Shown piece by piece: positions 55,809 through 64,000 of a DNA stretch of 64,000 nucleotides. The notes under the pieces are model-generated. The model searched no databases, was not told the DNA's origin, and saw nothing but the letters and a program-made list of their open reading frames with translations. The stretch lies in the NCBI RefSeq assembly GCF_963678545.1, contig NZ_OY782870.1:124001-188000 (forward strand). Direction: 5' to 3'. Position 1 is the stretch's first letter; each line of letters starts with the position of its first letter. This DNA is from an uncultured Methanomethylovorans sp. GTDB lineage: Archaea; Halobacteriota; Methanosarcinia; Methanosarcinales; Methanosarcinaceae. A program made the position numbers and the translations under genes.

Positions 55809-56171
55809 ATGAAACCTAACATAGACGCTACTCAATTTGGAAGTATGGTTGTAGAAGGCGTAACTTTTGAGAAAGATATTGTTATAAGACTAGATGGTGA
55901 CGTAAGGAAGCGTAAGAAGAAACTATCCAAGAAGGTCTATGGCACATCACACAAAATATCCTTGGCAGAAGCAAAAAACGTTTATGATAAAGGGGCTGAA
56001 AAGCTCATAATAGGTTCCGGACAGCAGGGTGTGGTGAAACTTTCCAAAAAGGCAGATGAATATTTTAAGAAAAAGGATTGCGATGTTGAACTCCTGCCAA
56101 CTCCTGAAGCCATAGTTAAATGGAACGAAGCTGAAGGGAAGGTAATTGGGCTCTTTCATTTGACATGCTGA
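55809..56171 (+). CDS. Mth938-domain protein
   Basis: About 120 residues starting MKPNIDATQFGSMVVEG. RLDGDVRKRKKKLSKKVYGT, HKISLAEAKNVYD and LIIGSGQQGVVKL follow, the Mth938/NDUFAF3-like fold (PF04430). Function in archaea is not known. ATG 55782 and TTG 55776 are in-frame alternatives (131 residues); I favour 55809 because it gives the family's usual N-terminus, though the G-run before it is an imperfect Shine-Dalgarno. It lies 114 bp before the PPK2 gene, same strand, so may be transcribed with it. Confidence 0.78.
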   Translation: MKPNIDATQFGSMVVEGVTFEKDIVIRLDGDVRKRKKKLSKKVYGTSHKISLAEAKNVYDKGAEKLIIGSGQQGVVKLSKKADEYFKKKDCDVELLPTPEAIVKWNEAEGKVIGLFHLTC

Positions 56172-56285
56172 GTGAGTATAGAAATCGAATTTTTTACTTA
56201 AAACTTATTCCTTTTTTTAGTTGATGTTTCCCTCTTTTTTTGGGTAGTAATTTGGTAATGTGAGCAGGGATTAAAAGGAGATAAT

Positions 56286-57761
56286 ATGCTAGAGAATATT
56301 GATCTTTCCTTATCGATGAGTAAAGAGGAGTACAAGGCAAGAATAGACGATTTGTACATCCGTATAGAAGAACTTCAGCGTAAGGCATGGAAGATGCAGA
56401 TACCCATAATCATTGTGTTCGAAGGGTGGCACGCTTCCGGTATGACCGAGATCATTAACCGCTACATACTTAGCCTCAATCCGGTGGGTTTCAAATACCA
56501 CGTTACAGTGAAACCAACCTACGAAGAGGTCAAGAAGCCCTTGCTGTGGCGATTCTGGCAAAATATGCCTGCATACGGAAGCATTGCCATTTTTGAGAGA
56601 AGCTGGTACAGCCGGGCAGTCATAGAACATTTCAATAGAAAAGGGGAAAACAGTGAATTTGAACATTGTATAAGAGAGATCAATATCTTTGAACGTCAGC
56701 TCGCTGATGATGGATATCTTATCTTGAAATTTTTCATGCATATCAGCAAACAAGAGCAAGAGAAAAGGTACCGTGAATACAAGAAAAAGGATATTCCACT
56801 TTCTGTAGTGGATGAAGAACTTGATTACCTTAATGAATATGATAATTATCTGTCTGTAGTAGACAAAGTCATTGGATATACTCAACGGGAATATGCTCCG
56901 TGGACTGTCATAGAAGCTGAGGAGTTTAATTATGCTACAATAAAAATACTTTCCACATCAATCCGCATGATCGAAGAGCATATCGAGAGAACCAGAAAAG
57001 AGACACATCATCAACCCCTTTTGAATTTAAACGATAGTGCTTATGCATCTGCACCCCGGCTATCAGAGACAGATCTTTCCTTAAGTATGGAAGAGGATGA
57101 TTATGAAAAAGAGAAAGATCATTACCAGAAAAAATTGAGCAAACTGCAGTACGAACTGTTCAGGCAAAAAATACCCATGGCAGTTGTTTTTGAAGGCTGG
57201 GATGCTTCCGGTAAAGGCGGGAATATCAGAAGGATAGCCTGGGAATTAGATCCCAGGATCTATATGGTTGAGCCAGTGGGAGTTCCCAATGACTTTGAGA
57301 AGAATCACCATTATCTGTGGCGCTTCTACATGAACATACCCGAAGCCGGCCATATAGCCATCTTTGACAGGAGCTGGTATGGACGGGTGCTGGTGGAGAG
57401 AGTGGAATCCTATTCAACGGAAGAACAATGGAAAAGAGCATACCAAGAGATAAATGAGTTCGAAAGGTCACTGACAGATTTCGGGATGATCATTGTCAAG
57501 TTCTGGCTGCAGATAGATCAGGAAGAGCAACTTAGAAGATTCGAAGAAAGAGAGAACACCCCATATAAGCAATGGAAGATAACTCCTGATGACTGGAGGA
57601 ACAGGGAAAAATGGAAACAATATCGTGAAGCTGCAGATGAGATGCTGTTAAGGACGCATACACCCCATGCTCCATGGACCGTGGTTGAAGCCAACGATAA
57701 AAGATATGCAAGGGTAAAGACTCTCAAGACCCTTGTGGAAACCATAGAAAAGAGATTGTAG
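56286..57761 (+). CDS. ppk2: Tandem-domain polyphosphate kinase 2
   Basis: A 491-residue protein made of two PPK2 domains. The N-terminal one (about 10-240) has FEGWHASGMTEI where the Walker A lysine should be, and IFERSWYSR as its Walker-B-like part. The C-terminal one (about 265-490) has an intact FEGWDASGKGGNIRR near residue 300 and IFDRSWYGRVLVERVE near 360. Two-domain PPK2 enzymes (class II) phosphorylate AMP to ADP with polyphosphate, using the C-terminal domain. With ppk1 at 25 kb and the CYTH-HD gene just downstream it completes a polyphosphate cycle. The SD is AAGGAGAT about 4 nt before ATG. It converges with the CYTH-HD gene, 16 bp apart. Confidence 0.9.
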   Translation: MLENIDLSLSMSKEEYKARIDDLYIRIEELQRKAWKMQIPIIIVFEGWHASGMTEIINRYILSLNPVGFKYHVTVKPTYEEVKKPLLWRFWQNMPAYGSIAIFERSWYSRAVIEHFNRKGENSEFEHCIREINIFERQLADDGYLILKFFMHISKQEQEKRYREYKKKDIPLSVVDEELDYLNEYDNYLSVVDKVIGYTQREYAPWTVIEAEEFNYATIKILSTSIRMIEEHIERTRKETHHQPLLNLNDSAYASAPRLSETDLSLSMEEDDYEKEKDHYQKKLSKLQYELFRQKIPMAVVFEGWDASGKGGNIRRIAWELDPRIYMVEPVGVPNDFEKNHHYLWRFYMNIPEAGHIAIFDRSWYGRVLVERVESYSTEEQWKRAYQEINEFERSLTDFGMIIVKFWLQIDQEEQLRRFEERENTPYKQWKITPDDWRNREKWKQYREAADEMLLRTHTPHAPWTVVEANDKRYARVKTLKTLVETIEKRL

Positions 57762-57777
57762 GAAAATAACCCGGATT

Positions 57778-59019
57778 TTAACCTTCTGCCTGGAACGAGA
57801 TCTCATTACTATACAGGATTCTCCACAGGTCGCTTTTTTCATCTGCTCGGTCAGCATCAATACGTGAGCTTTGTCCCTGCACTAAAATTGTGACCTTTTT
57901 ATCTTCTATAGTGATCCTCTCAAGACGTGACCCCATCCGACTGTAGTCCAAACCATCTGCAATACGTATAAGGGCTGCTAGTTTGAGAGTATCCTGCTGC
58001 ATTCCTACAGGCAGCTTCCCGAAGGACTTGCTCTGCAGTTTATCTAGTTTATCTTTTGTCACCTTCTTCTTGTGCAGAAAAGTTGTCCACACCGCAACCG
58101 GCCAGAATTCTGGAGGTAATTCTTTTGGGGGGAAATGCATCAGGATATCCCTGCCAGCCTTGTGGTGGTCTTCCAAATCAGTGTATACTCCGACATCGTG
58201 TACAAGGGAAGCTATCCAGATCACTCGGCGATATTCATCTCCTAGACCATGTACCTCTTTCAGTTCATCGAAAAGCTTCAGGGCATTCTCTGTGACCTTT
58301 CTGGCGTGTGCACGTTCAACATGGTACTTTTCAAATAGTGTCTGAAAAGAGAGGGGGATAAGAAGAATAGTAGTACCTTCTTCCAATAAAGGATCTGGCT
58401 CTTCTGCTTCTTCTATCAGTTGTAGGCCTCTCTCGAACTTGGAGAGTGAATCAGTAATTAGGCCATATTCCTTTCCAAGCACACTCATCAGCTTTTCCAG
58501 ATCCTCCTTATTTCCATCAACCAACAGCTCCGCTTCTATTTCCAGATAACTCAGCCTTTTTCCCCAGCCGTTTATTACTACATCGTCCAGGCTCAGTTCT
58601 GCCACATGCCTCTCTTCATCAATTATCTCTCTCATGTTCCTTATGTGAGATACATTGAACAATGGTACAAGTTCGCTCTTGGACACAATACTCTTAAGGA
58701 AGACTTTCATATCTTCATTATCCCATTTTTCAAATGGCATATCCTGTTCAAGTACGCATTCCATCTCTTCCCTTTGCCTTATGCCTTTCTTCCCGGTGCC
58801 ACCCAGAGATTTTATTGTATAGGTTATACACTGTCCTTTCTGCCTGCGCCGCAGGTAGTATCCCTCGGACATTATCGCCATATCCACAGTATCCAGATAA
58901 GTGTCCTCCAGATGGGCTTGGACAGAAGCACCAAGTGTAAAAGGTTTGATGCTACTGACAGACATCAACAAGCTGAATATTTCCTTTGCAGGAACTGAAA
59001 ATTTAGCTTCGATTTCCAT
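57778..59019 (-). CDS. CYTH domain fused to HD/Ppx-like domain
   Basis: A 413-residue protein. The N-terminal CYTH domain (about 1-200) starts MEIEAKF with the ExExK signature, then YYLRRRQKG, YTIKSLGG and YLEIEAELL. The C-terminal part is an HD region (ARKVTENALKLFDELKEVH, WIASLVHDVGVYTD near residue 270, GRDILMHFPP, LKLAALIRIADGLDYSR) like the end of Ppx/GppA exopolyphosphatases. It probably hydrolyses inorganic triphosphate or short polyphosphate, with the HD part binding or cleaving chains. It starts 11 nt after the PPDK-like gene and is the third gene of that operon. Confidence 0.85.
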   Translation of the reverse strand: MEIEAKFSVPAKEIFSLLMSVSSIKPFTLGASVQAHLEDTYLDTVDMAIMSEGYYLRRRQKGQCITYTIKSLGGTGKKGIRQREEMECVLEQDMPFEKWDNEDMKVFLKSIVSKSELVPLFNVSHIRNMREIIDEERHVAELSLDDVVINGWGKRLSYLEIEAELLVDGNKEDLEKLMSVLGKEYGLITDSLSKFERGLQLIEEAEEPDPLLEEGTTILLIPLSFQTLFEKYHVERAHARKVTENALKLFDELKEVHGLGDEYRRVIWIASLVHDVGVYTDLEDHHKAGRDILMHFPPKELPPEFWPVAVWTTFLHKKKVTKDKLDKLQSKSFGKLPVGMQQDTLKLAALIRIADGLDYSRMGSRLERITIEDKKVTILVQGQSSRIDADRADEKSDLWRILYSNEISFQAEG

Positions 59020-59030
59020 TAAGTATTCCT

Positions 59031-60629
59031 TTACATGTTTTCTTTTTTCCAGCGGCTCACATATGCCAGCAGATCAAGCGGTCTTTCGGACCTTGCTTTT
59101 ACTTCTCCAGCGTAGATCATACCAGAATTTCCATCTAGGGTGATCACATCACCTTCGAATAGTTCTTTTTCCCCTATCCTGCACTTTCCATGTGCTAGAT
59201 CGATCTGCAGTGAGGTACAGTTGACAATGCATATCTTTCCCAACTGCCTGGAAACCACTGCAGCATGAGAGGTCCTCCCTCCTCTGGCAGTAAGATAACC
59301 CTTTGCCAGATTCACAGCCGCAATATCCTCTGAGGATGGAATCTCTCTTACAAGCACTATATTTTCACCCACGGTGCTCGCTCTGACAGCAGCAGGAGAA
59401 AAAACGATCTTCCCCGATACAATACCTGAAGAAGCAGCGTCTCCTTTTCCGACGGGTTCAACACGTGCATCTAGCTCCTGGATGAAGATGTTGTCAACAT
59501 CTATGCCATCTATCATCTGTAAAGCTTCTCCTGGCCCCACCTTTCCCTCAATGTACATATCAACAGCTATCCGCAGGGCTGCAAGAGGTGTCCTTTTGCC
59601 GTTCCTGCTCTGCAGGATGTACAGTTTTCCCTCCTGAACAGTGAATTCCAGATCCTGCATATCTCTGTAGTGTTCTTCAAGAAGCTGTGCGTGCTTCAAC
59701 AGCTCAGCATATACCTGTGGAAGAGCGTTGCGCATATCTATGTGGGCAGTGCCAGCGCTATAACCTGAAACTACATCCTCTCCTTGTACTCCGAACTTGA
59801 ACTCGATGAGCGATTTTTTTACCCCGGACCACGGATTACGAGTGAACATCACGCCGGAACCTGAGCGCATGCCCATATTTCCAAAGACCATGGCCTGTAC
59901 TGTAACGGCTGTACCGAGTATATCGGATATACTTTTCATCTTCCTGAATTCAACAGCTTTTGGCCTCATCCAGGAATCAAGCACTGCACGTACCGCAAGT
60001 TCCAGCTGGTCATAAACGTCCGAAGGGAACTCCCTGTGACTGACACTCGAAAAGACCCGTTCGTATTCCGTTGTGAGGTTACCAAGAGTAACAAAATCAA
60101 GTTCCATCTCTTCTGTGATGCCTTCTGCTGCCATAGCTGACCTAAGCAAAGAGGAATAGTATCCAGGATCATGACCATAAACAGTTTTTCCGAAACCCTC
60201 TATTAAGCGCCTGTAAGAGTCCCATGCAAAACGAGGGTTACCTGTGAGATGTACAAGGCCATTTACAGTATTTCTGTTCAGGCCAACGTTCAGCACAGTT
60301 TCCATGGCTCCAGGCATTGAAACCGGTGAACCTGAGCGTACTGATACAAGCAAGGGCTTTCTATCACTGCCAAAGCCAAGACTTGTAAGCTTTTCCAGAA
60401 AAGCAATACCATCCTTAAGGAGTCCTGGCACATCAGAAGGCAGTTTTCTCCCATTTTGGAAATATTTATCACAAATAGCAACGCTTAGTGAAAAACCCGG
60501 AGGTACAGGAACACCTATGGAAGCGATCTCAGCAAGAACAGAAGCCTTATTACCAAAAACTTCCACCGGGGCTTCCGTCCTTAGTCCATGCCCGAACTTT
60601 ATCATTCTTTCGCTGGCAGGAGCCATCAC
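59031..60629 (-). CDS. PPDK-like protein lacking the C-terminal PEP-binding barrel
   Basis: A 532-residue protein. An ATP-grasp pyruvate-phosphate-dikinase N-domain (GNKASVLAEIASIGVPVPPG, VSVRSGSPVSMPGAMETVLN, DSYRRLIEGFGKTVYGHD) comes first. The mobile swivelling domain with the phospho-histidine (LTARGGRTSHAAVVSRQLG, near residue 455) follows. Full PPDK is about 880 residues; the barrel is missing here and the ORF ends cleanly, so the protein likely passes phosphate to or from another acceptor. It starts one base after the stop of the PhoU-like gene and 11 nt before the CYTH-HD gene. I infer a phosphotransfer regulator linked to phosphate or polyphosphate; a degraded PPDK is less likely. 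Confidence 0.8.
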   Translation of the reverse strand: MMAPASERMIKFGHGLRTEAPVEVFGNKASVLAEIASIGVPVPPGFSLSVAICDKYFQNGRKLPSDVPGLLKDGIAFLEKLTSLGFGSDRKPLLVSVRSGSPVSMPGAMETVLNVGLNRNTVNGLVHLTGNPRFAWDSYRRLIEGFGKTVYGHDPGYYSSLLRSAMAAEGITEEMELDFVTLGNLTTEYERVFSSVSHREFPSDVYDQLELAVRAVLDSWMRPKAVEFRKMKSISDILGTAVTVQAMVFGNMGMRSGSGVMFTRNPWSGVKKSLIEFKFGVQGEDVVSGYSAGTAHIDMRNALPQVYAELLKHAQLLEEHYRDMQDLEFTVQEGKLYILQSRNGKRTPLAALRIAVDMYIEGKVGPGEALQMIDGIDVDNIFIQELDARVEPVGKGDAASSGIVSGKIVFSPAAVRASTVGENIVLVREIPSSEDIAAVNLAKGYLTARGGRTSHAAVVSRQLGKICIVNCTSLQIDLAHGKCRIGEKELFEGDVITLDGNSGMIYAGEVKARSERPLDLLAYVSRWKKENM

Positions 60630-60630
60630 A

Positions 60631-62583
60631 TCATCTCCTCATGTTAATGTTCTCAAATATGTCCTCCCTGAGCGTCAAAGCAGCCTTCATCAGGGAATTT
60701 GTAGATTTTTCTATATTGTATGCCAATTCCAGAGATACAAGATTCTCCCGGTGGTCAGCACTTTCGGCAAGTATGGTCCTTCTGATGTTCCTCAGGGCTA
60801 CGTCACATTCTTCTTCAATATTGAATATCCTTGTGACCGACGTTAAGAAGTACTGCATCTCTTCCTGGTTGAAACTGCTCCTGACAAACTGGGAAGAGTA
60901 CAAAGATTTAAGGAACTCCTGGCATCCTTCCAGAGCCAGTTCAGCCATGTGTGAGATCTCCATGATTATCTTTTTCGATTTTACATTGGCTGGAACAAGT
61001 GTCAATAGATAGGAGGCTTCCTCAAGGTAATCCAGAACATCATCAGCCATAACTATAAAGTCTACAAAGAATGCAACTGTCTCTGTCCTGCGAGAGAGTG
61101 AACGTACTTTATTTACGATATCGTCTGCATTGCTCTCCCATAGCTTATTCCTTTGAGAATTACGTTCAGCAAGGCTGGTGTCACCGCCATACAATAACTG
61201 TGTTAGAGTGTCTCTTACTGTAATTGCCACTTCCACTGTGAAAGATACATGCTGCGAGCAAAGTTCAAAAAGCTCCTGCTGCACGGTACGGAAGTATCTC
61301 AACATTTCTGCCTTGATTTCATCCTGCAGCAACATGTGTGCCTGATTCTCTAGCAGGCCTGTAGTAGCACTTATCATTGCACTCTGGAAGAACTCTATGG
61401 TCCTTTCTCTGCCTATCACCTGGGAAAGTGGCTCTCCGTAGCGTATAGGTATTCTTGAGGCCATTTCAAGAGAATCGAAAACAAGCTTTTCACCTCCAAG
61501 CACAAGGAAACCCCTGTGTCCCACATCATTGTCAGCAGCCCATTTTAGAACGCTTATAGCATCCCGATTCCTCATGAAATTCCTGAGCATTTTCCTTGCC
61601 CGGTTCCAGTCTATTAGGAAAACTATCCTTGAACCCAGATGACTGAGGAATGAAACCATATCGATGGTGTTCGAAGCCTTGTAGATTCCCACCGAAAGAT
61701 GATACACTCCCTCTTCAAGTGTGTCTTTACCTGATCTTGAGACGGTATCCGCCCATTTAACACCAAAACCTTCGAACAGGCTATGGAAGAAAAGCAATCT
61801 GGGCATGTGAATATCAGTGTAGGTTACAGAAACCTCCGTATCATGTACATCTATAACTAACACGTGGGCATCAGTTTCACCAATATCGTTCTGTATCACT
61901 AGCTTCCCATCAGTCCGCGTAGCTGTGGTTCCCAAACCCGGATGGCCGAACTTGAGAGGAGCAGTGCGGTTCACACCTGACATAAAAGCTTTCACTAGTT
62001 CCCTGTCATCTTTTCCCAACATGTAGGCATTTGCACCGTCTATAATTTCCACGGCCACTGCCTGTTGAAGCTGGTTAAGTGCATGGTGCATATCCATTAC
62101 AAGCAGATGTAAACTGTCACCCTTTTCCGTGTCCCCGGAAGTTATCCGCTGGATCAGCTCTCCTGTAACCAGATCTGCGCCCCTGAAAGTGACATCAGCC
62201 CTCAACTTTTCCAGCCTGGAGGATAACTCACCAGCATCCACTCTGGAAGACACTACAAGTGGCCTGATCATTTCATCCATGCACAAGAGAATGGAGTTAA
62301 TTATCTTCCCCGAATCAGGTATAAGATAACTATCATCCTCAACTTTCATAGCGGAGCTTACCACCACATCCAGAGACGTGTCATTTTCTCCGGCGGTTAT
62401 CCTTTCCATTCTGAGAATAGAATGCTCTTTCTCTGGATACAGAGCTTTTTCACGAGCTGTCTGGAGCAATGTGAAATAGTATTTTATTTTGTTGTTGGCG
62501 ACCAAGGCCGAATTGAGAAGACCTGGTACCAGGAGTTCTTTTTCACCCAGTTCTTCAACTATGGATAACTTTTCCAATAGCAT
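60631..62583 (-). CDS. Large PhoU/DUF47-like protein coupled to PPDK-like protein
   Basis: About 650 residues. The first 450 residues are unassigned, with mixed alpha/beta character (VLVIDVHDTEVSVTYTDIHM, IVFLIDWNRARKML). The last 200 are helical and resemble PhoU/DUF47 phosphate-transport regulators (FFVDFIVMADDVLDYLEEAS, MEISHMAELALEGCQEFLK, IFNIEEECDVALRNIRR). I favour ATG 62583 over the TTG at 62649, which gives a non-conserved N-terminus; the GGGGG just before it is unusually close. The stop is one base before the start of the PPDK-like gene. Conserved pairing with that gene suggests it controls or receives the phosphoryl group. Family assignment is partial. Confidence 0.62.
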   Translation of the reverse strand: MLLEKLSIVEELGEKELLVPGLLNSALVANNKIKYYFTLLQTAREKALYPEKEHSILRMERITAGENDTSLDVVVSSAMKVEDDSYLIPDSGKIINSILLCMDEMIRPLVVSSRVDAGELSSRLEKLRADVTFRGADLVTGELIQRITSGDTEKGDSLHLLVMDMHHALNQLQQAVAVEIIDGANAYMLGKDDRELVKAFMSGVNRTAPLKFGHPGLGTTATRTDGKLVIQNDIGETDAHVLVIDVHDTEVSVTYTDIHMPRLLFFHSLFEGFGVKWADTVSRSGKDTLEEGVYHLSVGIYKASNTIDMVSFLSHLGSRIVFLIDWNRARKMLRNFMRNRDAISVLKWAADNDVGHRGFLVLGGEKLVFDSLEMASRIPIRYGEPLSQVIGRERTIEFFQSAMISATTGLLENQAHMLLQDEIKAEMLRYFRTVQQELFELCSQHVSFTVEVAITVRDTLTQLLYGGDTSLAERNSQRNKLWESNADDIVNKVRSLSRRTETVAFFVDFIVMADDVLDYLEEASYLLTLVPANVKSKKIIMEISHMAELALEGCQEFLKSLYSSQFVRSSFNQEEMQYFLTSVTRIFNIEEECDVALRNIRRTILAESADHRENLVSLELAYNIEKSTNSLMKAALTLREDIFENINMRR

Positions 62584-62900
62584 ACCCCCTTTAGATCCAG
62601 CTATTGTTCTAATAATTGTTATTCTATGTAGCAGAAATGCTTTTGGCAATGTTCCAAGATGTGGGTGCGCTGCTTCAGATTGAAGTACTCATTAGCTTCT
62701 GCTGAAATATCAGCACGAATCTCGAGTCCTGTATAATTGTCGCAAGCACATCCTTCACATTACTCTTTTCACTCTTGCCCTTTTTGAGATTGTCTAATTA
62801 GAACTTGATCTTAAAAACCTATTCGTTTTTTCATTAACTCCATACCTTTTTTTTTAGGGGGGGGGCGGTAGCTATAAATACCATAAATTTGGCCCCCCTC
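62584..62900. other. Intergenic region with nine-G/six-C pairing before transposase
   Basis: The promoter side of the leftward phosphate operon and the left flank of the insertion element. Nine T (62847-62855) are followed by A and nine G (62857-62865). Six C (62893-62898) end two bases before the transposase ATG and can pair with the G run. The stem would shield the start codon in read-through mRNA. No ribosome site is visible. Confidence 0.4.
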
Positions 62901-64000
62901 ATGACTAAAAAATCTAGAGAGTATAAAGGAGTCCTCTTCGAGGAGTCCATAGAAAATTATCTGAACAGAGAAAGCGCCTCAATTTGCCAATTCCTGCACT
63001 TTCTCTGCATAGAAGATATTTCAAAGTACGTCGAGCGTACTTTGTATACCAACAAAAGTTGGCATTTTAAGTATAACGTTTCATCGATGATAAAACTCTT
63101 CATTGTAATGTGTTTCAGGAAATTATCTTATGAAAAGACTGTTTCTTCTTTGACAGAAGAAGAGGCTATTCTACTCTCTTTTTATGATGAGAACGGATTC
63201 ATAAAACTTCCTTCGGGAAAGACATTACACCACTTTGTGAAATATAGATTGGGTGAAGATGGGCTTAAAGAAATAATGATGTTAGTAGGTGAGAAGATCC
63301 TCAGCCTTACCCAAATAAAAGAAGCTAAGATCGATTCAACCCCGCTTGAAGCTTCAAGATACGATAAACATGCTGATTACAATCCACATTATCAATGTAA
63401 AATGGATAAAGCACATATTACAATGGTTGGAACATACCCAATATTTATGACCCATACTAATGGTAATGCATCAGATTCCCCTGAACTTATCAAACACATT
63501 GAAGCATTGAAAGAAATGAATGTTGATATTGATTTTTATTCTGCTGACGGGGGTTATGACTCTTTCCTGAATCATGCAGATATCTGGTACCATTTGAATG
63601 CAAGGCCAATTATTTCGTATTCTTCAAATGCTGTGATAAACAAAGAAGGTGAAATCGAAAGAATTGATCACTGGGTTAATAAGATGTGGAAAAAGGGTGG
63701 AGATATACATGCAAAGATTGAAGACAAGCTAAAATTCCTCTATAAAAACGGTAGATATGAACAGATAGGGATGTATCTTCGAAATAAAAATATCCGGGAT
63801 AACTTGTTCATGATTTTTTTCAAGAAAAGAGGAGAATGTGAACCAGAACACAGGCATATCAAACACACAGTTAAATTCGATATCAGAGAAGTAAGAGTGG
63901 AGAGTAGAGAACTCTACTCTCTACTGAGCTTTGTGGCATATCAGTTTTTGAGGCTTACAGAACTACAAAATTGTATGCAAGGAAAAAATTCAGTTGGGAG
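62901..64000 (+). CDS. DDE transposase, 5' part (runs off the window)
   Basis: The frame is open from ATG 62901 to the window end (366 codons) and continues outside. The product starts MTKKSREYKGVLFEESIENY. It has KIDSTPLEASRYDKHADY (first D of the DDE triad), MTHTNGNASDSPELIKHIE, YSADGGYDSFLNHADIW (second D) and SRELYSLLSFVAYQFLRL (likely third acidic residue, RELYS). This is a DDE_Tnp_1-type transposase; the IS family is not assigned. It marks an insertion sequence at the right edge. The right inverted repeat is not in the window. Confidence 0.85.
   Translation, partial: MTKKSREYKGVLFEESIENYLNRESASICQFLHFLCIEDISKYVERTLYTNKSWHFKYNVSSMIKLFIVMCFRKLSYEKTVSSLTEEEAILLSFYDENGFIKLPSGKTLHHFVKYRLGEDGLKEIMMLVGEKILSLTQIKEAKIDSTPLEASRYDKHADYNPHYQCKMDKAHITMVGTYPIFMTHTNGNASDSPELIKHIEALKEMNVDIDFYSADGGYDSFLNHADIWYHLNARPIISYSSNAVINKEGEIERIDHWVNKMWKKGGDIHAKIEDKLKFLYKNGRYEQIGMYLRNKNIRDNLFMIFFKKRGECEPEHRHIKHTVKFDIREVRVESRELYSLLSFVAYQFLRLTELQNCMQGKNSVG

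Noticed and set aside
56310..56885. 191-residue minus-strand ORF
   Set aside because: It is antisense to the PPK2 gene, which has complete family motifs.
1..64000. CRISPR array
   Set aside because: No regularly spaced direct repeats of 24-40 bp with unique spacers were seen; the only tandem arrays are the 12-bp coding repeat and the three widely spaced promoter motifs.

Overview
The window looks like a chromosome segment of a methanogenic euryarchaeon, most likely in the Methanosarcinales (Methanolobus or Methanomethylovorans-like). This is an inference. It rests on a DNRLRE/disaggregatase-type surface protein, archaeal pilins with class III signal peptides, PhoU proteins with AbrB-type N-termini, an Mth938 protein, and SD signals of the AGGTGATC type beside TATA-box promoters. 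No rRNA, tRNA or methanogenesis gene is present to confirm it.

Region 1 (1-1952, +) is the 3' part of a UvrD-type helicase fused to an Fe-S PD-(D/E)XK nuclease. Region 2 (2062-22272, all minus) is a defence island. A BREX type-1-like operon reads brxB, brxC, pglX (N half), a COG2865 AlbA_2/ATPase gene, pglX (C half), a TIR-like gene, a dGTPase-like HD gene, pglZ, brxL. The Hachiman pair hamA-hamB follows it. brxA is absent. pglX is split into two complementary ORFs by a whole gene, with overlapping start and stop codons at both joints.

Region 3 (22.3-23.8 kb) is gene-poor, AT-rich DNA with a 108-bp imperfect palindrome and degenerate coding-like remnants. From about 23.8 to 62.6 kb phosphate and polyphosphate dominate. 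The genes are polyphosphate kinase 1 with a membrane CHAD protein (24-29 kb), a PhoU/AbrB protein (33.5 kb), a pst operon (41-44 kb), a PhnD-like binding protein with a sensor kinase (45-48 kb), a second PhoU/AbrB protein (53 kb), a tandem-domain PPK2 (56-58 kb), and an operon of a PhoU-like protein, a truncated PPDK-like protein and a CYTH-HD protein (58-62.6 kb).

The most striking unit is at 36.7-44.0 kb. PstS carries a type IV pilin (class III) N-terminus. Its operon runs pstS-pstC-pstA and then, with 8- and 4-nt overlaps, into a TadA/ArlI-type ATPase and two TadC/ArlJ-type membrane platform proteins. No pstB lies in the window. A second pilin-like protein with a PKD domain and a divergent KaiC/ArlH-like gene are next door. 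I read this as a candidate phosphate-binding pilus ('bindosome'), analogous to the sugar bindosome of Sulfolobus. The pstS leader has a 9-bp inverted repeat at the predicted transcription start, and its promoter motif recurs twice more upstream at about 465-bp intervals.

Mobile-element traces are a 132-bp MITE with IS6-like ends and an 8-bp target duplication, a 405-bp element with 12-bp inverted ends, a decayed TnpB, and a DDE transposase that runs off the right edge.
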